Assembly: GCA_003427395.1 (NCBI GenBank)
Contig: BFEA01000724.1
Span: 456,422-508,921, forward strand
Direction: 5' to 3'
DNA length: 52,500 nucleotides
Origin: Chara braunii
Lineage: Eukaryota > Streptophyta > Charophyceae > Charales > Characeae
In this document: one piece after another, positions 32,096 to 41,269 of the stretch
Layout: the number at the start of each line of letters is the position of its first letter
Numbering within the stretch: position 1 is the stretch's first letter
The notes under the pieces: generated by a model
What the model was told of the DNA's origin: nothing
What the model saw: the letters and a program-made list of their open reading frames with translations, nothing else
Database searches by the model: none
Translations under genes and position numbers: made by a program

Positions 32096-32096
32096 T

Positions 32097-32109
32097 GAGG
32101 GGGGGGTAG
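32097..32109 (+). other. Element 3 polypurine tract
   Basis: GAGGGGGGGG followed by TAG directly precedes the 3' LTR start at 32,110. It would prime plus-strand DNA synthesis. Confidence 0.85.
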
Positions 32110-33428
32110 TGTAATGACCCGCCATAACACAGACGGAGAACACTGCTGATTTCTGAAGTTCTGCCAATGGAATGGATGCCTTGCTGAGATTCCAGCATTC
32201 TGCTGTATTTTCTAAGTCTGTATGTGTGTGTGCTTGTTGACCTGCGTGCCTGTCTGAGTGCTTGTCGGCATGAGTGTGTGTGTGACCCGCAAGGGTACTT
32301 GCTTGTTTGGCAGGCCCGTAGGGCCGGTACTTACCTGTGGCCGTGATATTGAGGGTTGCAGCAGGAAAAACACTCAAGTAGCAGGCAGGCCGGTACCGCA
32401 CCCAGTAGCAGTAGATGTGCCGGGTACTCAAGGCCGAGCAGAAGAAGACAAAGTTGGCATTTTCAGAGGCCCAGTAGCGGTAGGCTAGGTCTAGGTCGGT
32501 ACCAGTCCATCCAGCCTGAGTCTAGAGCCTGTACGGGCAATATCAGAGTCTGCAATGATGTTTCCCTCCGAAAGGGAGGAGGTACCAGTTGCTTGAGGGG
32601 CCGAGCGGTCTGGAAGTCACTGCCCAGGAGGCAAGTAGGCCGCTATATCAAGAGGCTGAGGGAAGAACCCGGCCTCATTCTTCAGTGTGCAAGTTTGGCG
32701 ACATGCTGCTGGAGCGCTGGCCGGAGGAGCGGTGGCTACTAGCCTACTACAGTGCTGCTGGGAGGAAGAAGCCGGGAGCTTCCACCTTAGCTGGTGGAGC
32801 TCTACCGTTAGGAGGAGGAGGGAGAAGAGGACCAAGGAGGAGAGTGGTGAGGTACTTACCTGGCTATGGTGGACACCATCTTCATCACCTTGTTAGGCGC
32901 TGCATCTGGAAGGCCCCAGTTGGGGTAGTGCCGCATCAAGGAAGCTCGGGACAAAGTCAGGCATGGAGGCTGAGTGGGCAGCGGCATAGCTGCCTGATGT
33001 TAACCTTGGGGCAAGAGGGCAGCGACATAGCTGCTTTGGGTTGTCCCTTGGACAGGAGGATAGAGCCCTCAGTACTCCGCCATAGCCTCGGCCTACATGA
33101 AGAGGAAGAGGAAGGGTGGTGGACCTCATGTCGTGCCTGCAGTAGAAGTGGGATTCGGACATTGATTCTGGTTCAGCCATTCAACATTATTATTGTTATT
33201 TCTTCTTTGAATAAGAGGGGAGGAGAAAAGGAGGAGGAGATTGGTTGGCGAAGAAGAAGAGCATTATCTTTGGTCTATGCTGGAGTACATCATCTTCTTC
33301 TTCTTTCTTACTTCTTCTTCTTCTTCTTTCCCTCTCTCTCCTCTCAAGTTCATTCATTTCTTTTTGCAATTGGACGGCATTGTACTTTCTGATGAATGTA
33401 TACTTCGAAATTGGCCAGGATCGTAACA
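32110..33428 (+). repeat. Element 3 3' LTR
   Basis: 1,319 bp from TGTAATGACCC to GTAACA. It keeps a normal U3 between 32,124 and 32,398 that the 5' LTR has lost, and has a CTT/CT-rich insert near 33,290-33,365 that the 5' LTR lacks. Long frames inside it are shadows of the LTR. Confidence 0.93.
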
Positions 33429-34008
33429 AAGCATAAAATTGGGATAGAGTGCGATAAAATGCGGCAGCAGACTGTGAAACAGGTTCAGAAATCTCAGAAC
33501 GCCATGATAGCGTTTGAGAACAAGCGTAGAAGAGAATCTAAGTTTCAAGTTGGGGAAAGGGTATGGGTGAAGTCTTCTGAGTCTACACAGGAAGTGAACA
33601 TCTCTCGCAAGATGATGCCTCAATATTTTGTGCCATCACATGTCCTCGATACTGTGGGTTCTGACCCTGATGGCCCATCAAACATCATCCGTGTACCGCC
33701 TCACCTACGTACTTGTGCAGTCTTTTACACCTCCAAACTCCTTCCTTTTGCAGAAACTGATGAGTTTCTTTCAAGGGGGATCCATGCTGCCCCCAACCAT
33801 GGATGAATACGTGGGCTTCAATCAGATTGTGAAGCATAGATTTATGCGTGTACCTAAGCCTGTCGGCAAAGGAAGACTGCTGAAACCAAAGATGCAGTTT
33901 CGGGTCTCTTTCAAGCATCATACGGATTTGAAAGAAGATTGGTGGTTCACTAGAGAGGAGCTGATAAAAACAGCCCCTCAATTGTATCAACCTATGAGAG
34001 AATGCTGA
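33429..34008 (+). pseudogene. int: Element 2 integrase C-terminus and chromodomain
   Basis: From 33,433 the frame resumes element 2's integrase: QQTVKQVQKSQNAMIAFENK, then KFQVGERVWVKS, matching element 1's QQTVEHIKKSQEVMIASENR and FQVGERVWVKS. Then PPHLRTCAVFYTSKLLPF, and in a second frame (33,800-34,008) a chromodomain-like region FNQIVKHRFM, MQFRVSFKHHTDLKEDWWFT and REELIKTAPQL. The first half of the same protein is at 22,741-23,584. Confidence 0.88.
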
Positions 34009-34040
34009 AGGGGAAATAGCAGGTGGTGGACTATCCAATC

Positions 34041-34054
34041 CGAGGGGGAGGGAG
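34041..34054 (+). other. Element 2 polypurine tract
   Basis: GAGGGGGAGGGAG immediately before the inferred 3' LTR start TGCGAAGCATGAGGG at 34,055. Confidence 0.75.
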
Positions 34055-34961
34055 TGCGAAGCATGAGGGCCCTCGGCCTGAACGTAAAAGGCCTGCACCC
34101 GCTGGAGAAGGCATGCACGCACCCTAAGTGAAGGCCGGCGCAAAAATTCGATGTCGCCTGGGTTGAGGCCGACGTGAGCAACAGCAGGCATGTGGGTTGG
34201 TTGAAGCACACAGCATCTTCAACCAACCGGTAGCGTAGTCGATTGAAGATACTGGGGGCCCAGAGAAGATGTTGAGGCCCAGGGCACTTAGAGTTGCGCC
34301 CCAGGCACATTCTGGAAGGGCCCTAGGCACAGCTACTGGGACAGAGGCTGCCCAGAGGGAGCCTGCCTTGCCCAGCCATACAGGACAGAAGCAAGTGAGG
34401 CTCACTCACTCACAGACATTCTGGCTGGCTGGACGGCAGCGGTGCCGCTGGAGCGCTGGCTTGCTGGAGGAGCGCCGGGCCTGGAGGAAGAGAGGCGCTG
34501 GCAGGGCACATGGAAGAGGCTGCATGGGCGCACAGCGGCCATAGCCGGGCTGCTTGCCCCCATAGCTGGAGGAGGAAGGCGGAGGTCCTTGGGACGAGGT
34601 CTGTAGCGGAAGTCAAGGAGGTAGAGCGATGTAATGAGGCGCTTACCTGGTGGTAAGGATCAGGCCACTGCACGTCATTCGTCATCGGGCTCCTGTACTT
34701 CATGTGTGACCTGTTCTAGATAGAAGTCTAAGTCGATAGCAGTTGTCTGATTGTAGTCTGAGCGCCAAGCACCAAGTAGGAAGTGACATTGTTGACATTG
34801 GTGTTGAAGGCAAGAATAGGGCTTTCACTATCTTGGACTTCAGTGCTTTGCTCTGTCTCATTTGGTGTTATCTTGTGGTGCAATCTGCTTTCAGTTCGGA
34901 CTCAAATTTATCTGGATTTCTAGGGAATGCTGCAATCTGGTTTATTCAACTTTATTGTTCA
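34055..34961 (+). repeat. Element 2 3' LTR
   Basis: Start set by the polypurine tract. The end is inferred at GTTCA (34,961), because similarity with 7801-8160 stops about there. The block CCCTAAGTGAAGGC near 34,122 also occurs in the U3 of element 1's LTR (minus strand near 18,850), supporting kinship. The ORF at 34,743-34,982 is not a gene. Confidence 0.7.
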
Positions 34962-35218
34962 TTAAAAGATGTGCAGACCTGAAAGGCTGAAACTCACCCC
35001 TCTTCCCCCTTCCCCTCTTCCCCCTTCCCCCTTCCCCCCTCCCCCTTCCCCCTTCACCCCCCTCATCAGCAGGCTGCTCACAAATTGGGTTCAGGGAAAA
35101 GAAAAAGAAAAAGAGGAAGAGAAAGGTAAACGCACTGAATGATCCTCTTATTGCAGCAATAAATCTGATTCTGAAGTTATGGAGCTCTGAAGAATTTGAA
35201 CTGTGATGTGTGCTGCAG
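34962..35218 (+). other. C-rich tract and possible upstream exon of the GT61 gene
   Basis: 34,996-35,067 is almost pure C with some T, ending CACCCCCCTCATCAG, a shape that could serve as a polypyrimidine tract and 3' splice site. It is followed by 56 bases and then AAAG|GTAAAC at 35,126, a good 5' splice site. A short exon 35,070-35,125 could therefore splice to 35,219 or 35,233. This is speculative; no protein similarity supports the exon. Confidence 0.3.
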
Positions 35219-37228
35219 TCTCCTTACTACAGTGGAGTAGAGGATCTCCGGCTGCTCCGTGACCGTGTTGCACTGAGGCCCATGGGTCACACTCTATCGT
35301 TCTGTGCTCGCAACCTCAGTGGAGTTGAGAGTAGTAACCAGCAGTGGCAGTTCAATATGCAGTTTGCTGATCCACATTCATTGCCACATCGACTGAATCT
35401 GTCGTCCATTCTTCAGATCCCGGTCCAAAGCACATGCATTGTGATGGTTCGACATTCCTTGAGGTTGCCAGGAATGATCAAGAAGAAGTCGGTGCGACTG
35501 AAAAAAAGGAAAGATAAAGAAAATACTGGAACAGCTGGTCGCAGATTTCCAGCAGCGGCTTCAGGAATGAGATGGACGGACCATGATGTGGTAGATCAGG
35601 AGGACTTCGTCATGGATCGCTATGCCATGCCAATTGTCGTCACTGTCAAGGATGCATTTGTGACTTCACATGGTCATGTGTATAGCAAGGAGGTGGGAAC
35701 AATCGGGATCGAGAGTTGTGGAGGTACTCCGTGGCCGCTCCCCGAGCAGCCTGCGGCGCAGTCAGCATATGACACACATCGAATTGAAAAGAAAGTGTTT
35801 GTGATCTCTTACGGTCCTCATGGAGCAGACGTTTACCATGCACTGGTTGAGTGTCTCTCGAGGATGTCGGCGTATTATGGAGACGTTCTGTCGGATCCAT
35901 CGATCAAACTCCATATGTTGCCATCGCGTTATGAGATGCTTGATCAGCTGCTCACTATTCTAGGGTTCACAAGTGACAGGATCGTTACCGGCAACGTCTT
36001 TGCCAAGATTGTGTTTGTTGCCGAGCCATCTATCATCCCTTGTTGGGGCGGAGAGATGTGGCACATGCGACAAATAAGGGCCCTACTGAGAACACGACTG
36101 CGCAGGGTATGTCCTCACTTGTTCCCACCACCTCTTCAATCATTGTCAGCACGAAATCAGGTGACATCTACCACTCATGCTAACGCAATCCCGACGTCAT
36201 CACCACATTCATCATCATCTTCTTCTTCTTCTTCCTCTTCTTCTTCTTCCTCTTCTTCTTCTTCTTCTAGTAGTATGGCTACGGCTGAAGCATTGTCGAC
36301 TGTAGAGCACAGAAGTGGGAAGGGTGATGAAAATGGGAGTGGCTTTGGATATGGTGGCCCAAGGAATGCAGTGAAAGCTCCTGCCAGCATCTCTAGTGAC
36401 TACTTTGAAGGTGGGGCTGACAACAATATTGACGCCATCAGTGTCTCTTCCCATGCATGGACAGCAGTAGCCAATGTTTGTTTGCCCTTGGCGTCGGAGC
36501 CGGCATTCAAATCAGCAAATATGTGGGGGTTCATCACAAAAACAGAGGGGTGGGCAGCTGGCGGCAATGAATCGATTTTGAGTTTTTTAGGGCGGAAGCG
36601 CAAACACCTTGGCCTAATTGTTCGGCGGACTTCAACTCGCGTGGTGATCAATCAAGCAGAGATGGAACGACTGCTGGTGGAAAGGTATGGCTCAGAGATA
36701 GATTTTGCAGTGCTTTCCGACGACCCTGCGCCATCTCTCACAGAGATTTTTTTCCTGTTTTACCATGCTGACATTGTCGTAGCTCCCCACGGGGCAGGGC
36801 TGACCAACATGCTGGTGTCTCATGGAGAGGGCAGAGAGGCTGTTGCTGTATGGCCTTATCCAGAAAGGACAAGCAGTGGTGCTGGTACTATGAGTGTCCG
36901 CGTGCCAAGACGAGAACATCGTCCAGTGGAAGGACCGTATGCAACGGCCAAGGGGACCAAAGGGACTGTCATCATTGAAATCGTGCCAGATGCATACATG
37001 GTCAGACTTTACTTTGCCCTGGCCAGTGGCTTGGGCATTAGTTACAGCTTTGTTATCGGCTATTCAATGCTTGCTGAAGAGGACAGGGAATTGTGGATGA
37101 CGAAAGGGATTCTATCGTTTACAAAGGCTGGCCCTACCAACCAACGAGTCAACTTAACAGAATTGGCCACTGAGCTGAAGAAACAGCTCTCAAAAAAAAT
37201 TATCATGTCGCCAGAAGAAAAACTGTGA
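35219..37228 (+). CDS. GT61-family glycosyltransferase, 3'-terminal exon
   Basis: The frame is open from 35,207 to a stop at 37,226-37,228 (about 670 codons) with no internal stop. There is no ATG at its head; AG acceptors at 35,218 and 35,232 suggest a spliced start, and the first in-frame ATG is near 35,281. Hallmarks of the GT61 (DUF563) fold are FVISYGPHGADVYHALVECL (about residues 204-223), DPSIKLHMLPSRYEMLDQLL, IIPCWGGEMWH, LIVRRTSTRVVINQAEME and ADIVVAPHGAGLTNMLVSHG, with His 527 (numbered from 35,210) in HGAGLTN. The family includes Golgi xylosyl- and arabinosyltransferases and EGF-domain O-GlcNAc transferases; substrate cannot be told. A signal anchor is not visible and could be on a missing exon. 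A run of about 23 Ser (36,209-36,275) splits the domain. A basic stretch (KKKSVRLKKRKDK) lies near residue 90-105. It is the only intact host-type gene here. Confidence 0.85.
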   Translation, partial: SPYYSGVEDLRLLRDRVALRPMGHTLSFCARNLSGVESSNQQWQFNMQFADPHSLPHRLNLSSILQIPVQSTCIVMVRHSLRLPGMIKKKSVRLKKRKDKENTGTAGRRFPAAASGMRWTDHDVVDQEDFVMDRYAMPIVVTVKDAFVTSHGHVYSKEVGTIGIESCGGTPWPLPEQPAAQSAYDTHRIEKKVFVISYGPHGADVYHALVECLSRMSAYYGDVLSDPSIKLHMLPSRYEMLDQLLTILGFTSDRIVTGNVFAKIVFVAEPSIIPCWGGEMWHMRQIRALLRTRLRRVCPHLFPPPLQSLSARNQVTSTTHANAIPTSSPHSSSSSSSSSSSSSSSSSSSSSSMATAEALSTVEHRSGKGDENGSGFGYGGPRNAVKAPASISSDYFEGGADNNIDAISVSSHAWTAVANVCLPLASEPAFKSANMWGFITKTEGWAAGGNESILSFLGRKRKHLGLIVRRTSTRVVINQAEMERLLVERYGSEIDFAVLSDDPAPSLTEIFFLFYHADIVVAPHGAGLTNMLVSHGEGREAVAVWPYPERTSSGAGTMSVRVPRREHRPVEGPYATAKGTKGTVIIEIVPDAYMVRLYFALASGLGISYSFVIGYSMLAEEDRELWMTKGILSFTKAGPTNQRVNLTELATELKKQLSKKIIMSPEEKL

Positions 37229-37312
37229 GTGAGTGAGAGAGTGAGAAACCGAGGGAAGCGATGGATGGGCAGAGGGAGGGAGGGAGGGAGGGAGGGAGGG
37301 AGGGAGGGAGGG
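37229..37312 (+). repeat. GGGA microsatellite after the GT61 stop
   Basis: About ten GGGA/GGAG units at 37,272-37,312, within the probable 3' UTR. Confidence 0.8.
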
Positions 37313-38559
37313 AAAACCCTAAACCCTGACTACATGTCTCCTTGTCAGTAGCCTGTCCCTGGCAGTCTTATGGTGTGAAGGACCGAAGGACTGCATTGAT
37401 TACTTCCCGTGGGAAGGATGTACCATCCCTCTCCCCTGCCTACGTTAGCCTGATTAAAGTACTCTAGAATTGTGGTGCCTCTCTGTTATACTGCCCTGCT
37501 AAGCTCTACTTGTGGTCTGGCTACAGAGCTGTCACTGGCTTGTCCCTCTCAGTTACCTATCTGTTTGGTTTGCGTAGCTTGCTGGGACGGTTAGAGCAGT
37601 TCTTGTCTGTGTGTTTCCATGAAAGTAAAATCCTGCAGTCCGCGGTCTGTAGTAGCCGTAGACTTAGGTCCTGCATTTTTGTTCTAAATTCTAGTCATGG
37701 GCTAGTGTTCTTAGTTCTGGTGCTGATCTTACTATCCACTGCTCTGTAGGCTTTGACTGGATCCTGAGCTCTAGTTTCTGGATTGGCCTAGTTGGTCCCC
37801 TACCCTCTGTGGGTCCTTTTACCGTCTGGTGTCTGTTCGGGCTTATGTTGAGTGGAGGCAGGATGTGGAGTGGTGGTACTAGGATCCTAGTGGGAGAGCG
37901 AAGTGATGGGTACGAGGGGTGTGAAGTTGAAGATGGATGGGGGGTGGTAGATATGGTGGGATGTCCAGGCTGATGTAAGATAGAGCGAGAGGTTGGAGAG
38001 GGGAAATTTAGGAACTAGTCAATAGGGGGGAGGGGGAAGTTGGTTCCGAGGTCAAGGGGGGGGGGATGGGGTTTGGGGGGAGGAGGGGTTGAGAGTGAAG
38101 TGGAGTGGGGGCTGTGGGAGGAGAGTGTCTTGGTTAGTTGGGGTGATGCGCAGTGTGGGTGTTGGAGTCAAGGGACGGGTTTGCCAGCGGTGGGGAACAC
38201 AAGAGGTTAACAGGGCATCTGGTTTTCAGGTCTGAAATTTCATGTTTTTTTGGAATTTCAAGTTTTTGCTATATATGCATTTTGATAGGGTTACCGTATA
38301 TGAAATTTGGGGTTATTTGGAGTTTTAGAATTTGCGCTGTTAAGATTTCTGAAATTTCTGAAATTGGTCAGAGTTTTTTTTTGGCCAAATTTCATGGAAA
38401 TGCACCTTTGGCTTGCTGTTTTATATGTTTTTAATTGCTTTTTTTAGGGGTTTTTTCTGTGATGGGGTCGTAAGAAGTGCACTCTATAGATTGGTGTGAA
38501 GTGTTGTTGAAATGACTGTCTGTTTTTCTTATAAATGGGCCTGAAAAATGGGTGCTCGG
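37313..38559. other. Non-coding; possible LINE-B 3' UTR with AT-rich insert
   Basis: Begins with CCCTAAACCCTGA, then the block shared with 720-790 (37,390-37,455), then a G-rich tract (37,840-38,150). 38,210-38,480 is AT-rich with repeated GAAATTTC words and no counterpart near LINE-1. I see no gene. The 3' end of the GT61 transcript should lie in the first part. Confidence 0.35.
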
Positions 38560-38938
38560 TTAACCTGCTCTCGTGGGGAACGAGGTGTTGGTGAGGGGTG
38601 GGGTGGAATCACGTTCTGCGAGGGTGGGAGGGTCAGCCAGTTTTTGAGGACTAAGTAATCGTTTTTAATTTCTCCTAAAAGGCGTGATCCTAGTTTTGAC
38701 GTTGAAATTTTATGGATTAATTCTGTTTTTTTCTGTCAGGGACAATGTTTATATGTTTTTGGGTTCTATTCCAGAGTGCATGTATTTCCGTTTTATTGTA
38801 TGAGTGGGTTCTCGGGTGTGGTGGGGCAATCGTCGACTGTTAGGTCACACCTTCTTTTCAATAGGCTCCAGATGATTCCTTTCCTGATAAGTAAGAAGAA
38901 GAAAGCCTCGAAGCCGTTAAGGGGTGGGTTCTGACCTC
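38560..38938 (-). mobile_element. LINE-B, 3' portion (left of element 4)
   Basis: On the minus strand 38,930 reads NPPLNGFEAFF, matching SPPLKGFESFL of LINE-1. Downstream sequence (GGGTCAGCCAGTTTTTGAGG at 38,630) parallels the LINE-1 3' UTR at 2640. It stops at 38,938 against element 4, and the LINE resumes at 47,985. Confidence 0.8.
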
Positions 38939-39309
38939 TGTTACATGCTGCACCTGCAACAGGCTGGACGGGCCATTTCCAGGCTCGTGACGTTTTCAGG
39001 CCAAAAGCCTGAAAACAAGGGCCTACAGGCCCTGTGTCGTTTCATCCTGAAGGCCTGAAAATAAGGGCCTAGAGGCCCTGTGTCGTTTCAGGCTAAATCA
39101 GGGCCTTTCCGGCCCTGAGCGTTTTCAGCCTGAAACCGAGGGCCATTTCCGGGCCCTCATCAGTTCGACCTGCCCTGAAACTCACGCAACAAACCAGGGT
39201 TTTAGCACAGGCCATTTCGGGTCTGTTTTCAAGACAACCCCTGGTTGAGCTTCAATGCCAGGGTCTGGCACGTTTCGGCATTGGCAAGAGCAGCCTGCTG
39301 CACGGGCCA

Positions 39310-39321
39310 GCACTATATAGG
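39310..39321 (+). promoter_or_regulatory. Element 4 LTR TATA box
   Basis: CACTATATAGGA, kept in the 3' LTR near 47,038. Position about 370 bases into the LTR fits a U3 promoter. Confidence 0.6.
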
Positions 39322-39740
39322 ACTGGCCCGCCCTGCAGGCAGGCAGGTAGTTCCTAGGTACTTCCCAGGCACTTCACGTGCAGTTCAGGAGGCAGGAGGT
39401 AGTCTTCAGGATTCGGCAGCAGCACTCTGGAGGAGCGCTGCAGTAGTAGTGGCAGCGTTAGCAGTAGTCTTTAGCGCTGGGCGCTAGTAGCATTAGCAGT
39501 AGTCTTCAGCGCTGGGCGCCATAGGAGCTAGAGTAGTACTAGAGAGAGAGAGATTGGACGGAGGCCAGGGAGACTTACCTGCAGCGCCATTGCTCCAGCT
39601 TCGTCTTCAAGGTACCTGCAGCACAGCGCCATCTTCACAGGTTAGTACCTGGCACATGAGAGAGAGAGTTCTTCTTCTTCCTCTTCTTCCACCATCTCCT
39701 TCTCCCACTCTCGCTATCTGCCTTCACTGCATCAGCAGAC

Positions 39741-39742
<2 letters not shown>

Positions 39743-39813
<71 letters not shown>

Positions 39814-39814
39814 N

Positions 39815-39874
<60 letters not shown>
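39743..39874. repeat. GA microsatellite in element 4 5' LTR
   Basis: About 66 GA units with an N at 39,814. The 3' LTR has only about eight units at the equivalent site (47,475-47,490). Its length may be limited by assembly. Confidence 0.9.
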
Positions 39875-39879
<5 letters not shown>

Positions 39880-40363
39880 TGACATTGGATCCAGACTCGA
39901 CATGGGACTTCCGACATTTTGAAGAGGGATTATTTGGGACTTGTAACATGACTTGGTGTTGACAACTTTCCCATCTCCCCCTTCCTCCTCTTCGTCTAAT
40001 CCCCTCCTCTTCGTCTGTGTATGTCTGGACCTGGCGCCTCTTTCCTGTGTATAGTGCCAGGCCCCTTCACACCTTGTGATGAGCATGATGTATGTTTGGT
40101 CTGCGTTGAAACATTGATTGGGCTAGTCATTAGGATCCCAGCATTCTGCTTCGCTATCTTGTACTACGTGAAAGAGGTCAGTCCCGTTCAGGTCAGGACT
40201 TGTATCTAAAGTCTTCCCTGCGTTATAAAGCACCATTTTGTATGTATCGGAATGCACACTGCTTGTTGAGATTCCACTTGCACTGCATTGTCCATTCAGT
40301 CCTTCTTATCACATTGCGGATCCTCGGTTATTATGTACATCGCCCAACTGGGCATGTAACAGT

Positions 40364-40375
40364 TGGTATCGGAAC
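40364..40375 (+). other. Element 4 primer binding site
   Basis: TGGTATCGGAAC, two bases after the 5' LTR, close to the initiator tRNA-Met complement with changes at positions 8 and 11. Confidence 0.82.
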
Positions 40376-41269
40376 GCCGCACGTGAATCAGGACAACCTG
40401 ATCTGACACGTGTGCGGGGACTAGATAGCTGATTAGTCGTGATTGATTGATTAGAGCACACTAGTTAGCCCCCAAATTCACGACTTTGACCTCGCTGCCG
40501 AAAATCGAAAAAAAAAAAAATTCCCTTTTCTTGGATTTTGTTTTCTCGCTATTTCTGTTGTGGAAAATCGCAATAGCGCAACATCTGAAATTTCTGTTTT
40601 CGTTTTTCTTATGAAAATTCGAAATTTCGTTGTTAGAAAATCCGGAATATCTTTTTTTGAAAATTTCGATTTCTGTTTGCAATTTCCCATTAGTTGGAAG
40701 TTCGGAATATTTTTTTTCCGAAACCCGTTTTTTCCAAAGCGGTACGGGAAATCCCTCTTGCGGTACCATTTTCCAAACTGCGAATACTCTCATCTGAGTA
40801 AGTCCGAATACTGGTTATTTCTTTTCGGAAATTTTTTTTTCGCAGTTCTATGATTTTCACTACCTGATAATCATTGGCAGTCTGAAGTTCAATTGTTTTT
40901 TCTCATTGATACTTTCGCACTTCAAGGGAGGTTGGGAGACCTACTGAACTTGCAAAACTCGGGATTTTTTTTATTTTCTCGAAAAAAAAAATTTGTAAAG
41001 TTCAAACTTTTCTTTTTTTGATTAGTGGCGCCTTATCTGGGCGAGTTATCCCCACCCACCCCTCCCCGCCTATGTGGTTGCCACTTCTGGTCGTACCTTC
41101 TCTATCTGTCTCCGGGTACCCCCTGCGACGGCATTGGTGAGTTGCCACGTCAGCAGGCCACGTCAGCAGGCCACGTCAGCAGACCATGCTAGCAGGCCAT
41201 GTCAGCAGGACACATCAGCAGCCACGTCAGCAGCAGGGAGTGCCACGTCAGCAGGTCCCAGCCTGATCT
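40376..41269 (+). other. Element 4 leader
   Basis: Non-coding; rich in T-runs and TTCGGAAAT-like words (40,500-40,860). A tandem array of CCACGTCAGCAGG units lies at 41,145-41,258. Confidence 0.6.
41145..41258 (+). repeat. CCACGTCAGCAGG minisatellite
   Basis: Seven to eight degenerate units of 11-13 bp (CCACGTCAGCAGG, variants CCATGTCAGCAGG, ACACATCAGCAG) just before the Gag frame. Each ideal unit contains an ACGT core, the centre of plant bZIP sites. Confidence 0.75.

Larger units (their letters stand above)
23585..33428 (+). mobile_element. Element 3: full-length chromovirus, nested in element 2
   Basis: Both LTRs start TGTAATGA and end GTAACA, with PBS and polypurine tract in place. The 4 bases AAGC flank it on both sides (23,581-23,584 and 33,429-33,432), and the interrupted integrase of element 2 resumes exactly beyond the right copy. 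Domain order Gag, zinc knuckle, PR, RT, RNase H, integrase, chromodomain. Frameshifts, a mutated YxDD box and LTR divergence show it is old and inactive. The 26,951-26,988 segment is an artefact. Confidence 0.95.
38939..40361 (+). repeat. Element 4 5' LTR
   Basis: 1,423 bp. U3 carries four GGGCC...GGCCC palindromes (39,018-39,160). A TATA box (CACTATATAGGA) lies at about 39,310. A GA microsatellite of about 130 bp with one ambiguous base (39,743-39,874, N at 39,814) accounts for most of the length excess over the 3' LTR. Confidence 0.93.

Noticed and set aside
34743-34982. 79-codon hydrophobic open frame as a membrane peptide
   Set aside because: It sits in the element 2 LTR, and the homologous stretch at 7960-8160 does not keep the frame intact.
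39554-40086. Open frames of alternating Arg-Glu or Ser-Leu on both strands
   Set aside because: They are translations of the GA microsatellite in the element 4 LTR and have no other support.
41145-41258. Short direct repeats as a CRISPR array
   Set aside because: Units are 11-13 bp, contiguous without unique spacers, and the DNA is eukaryotic.
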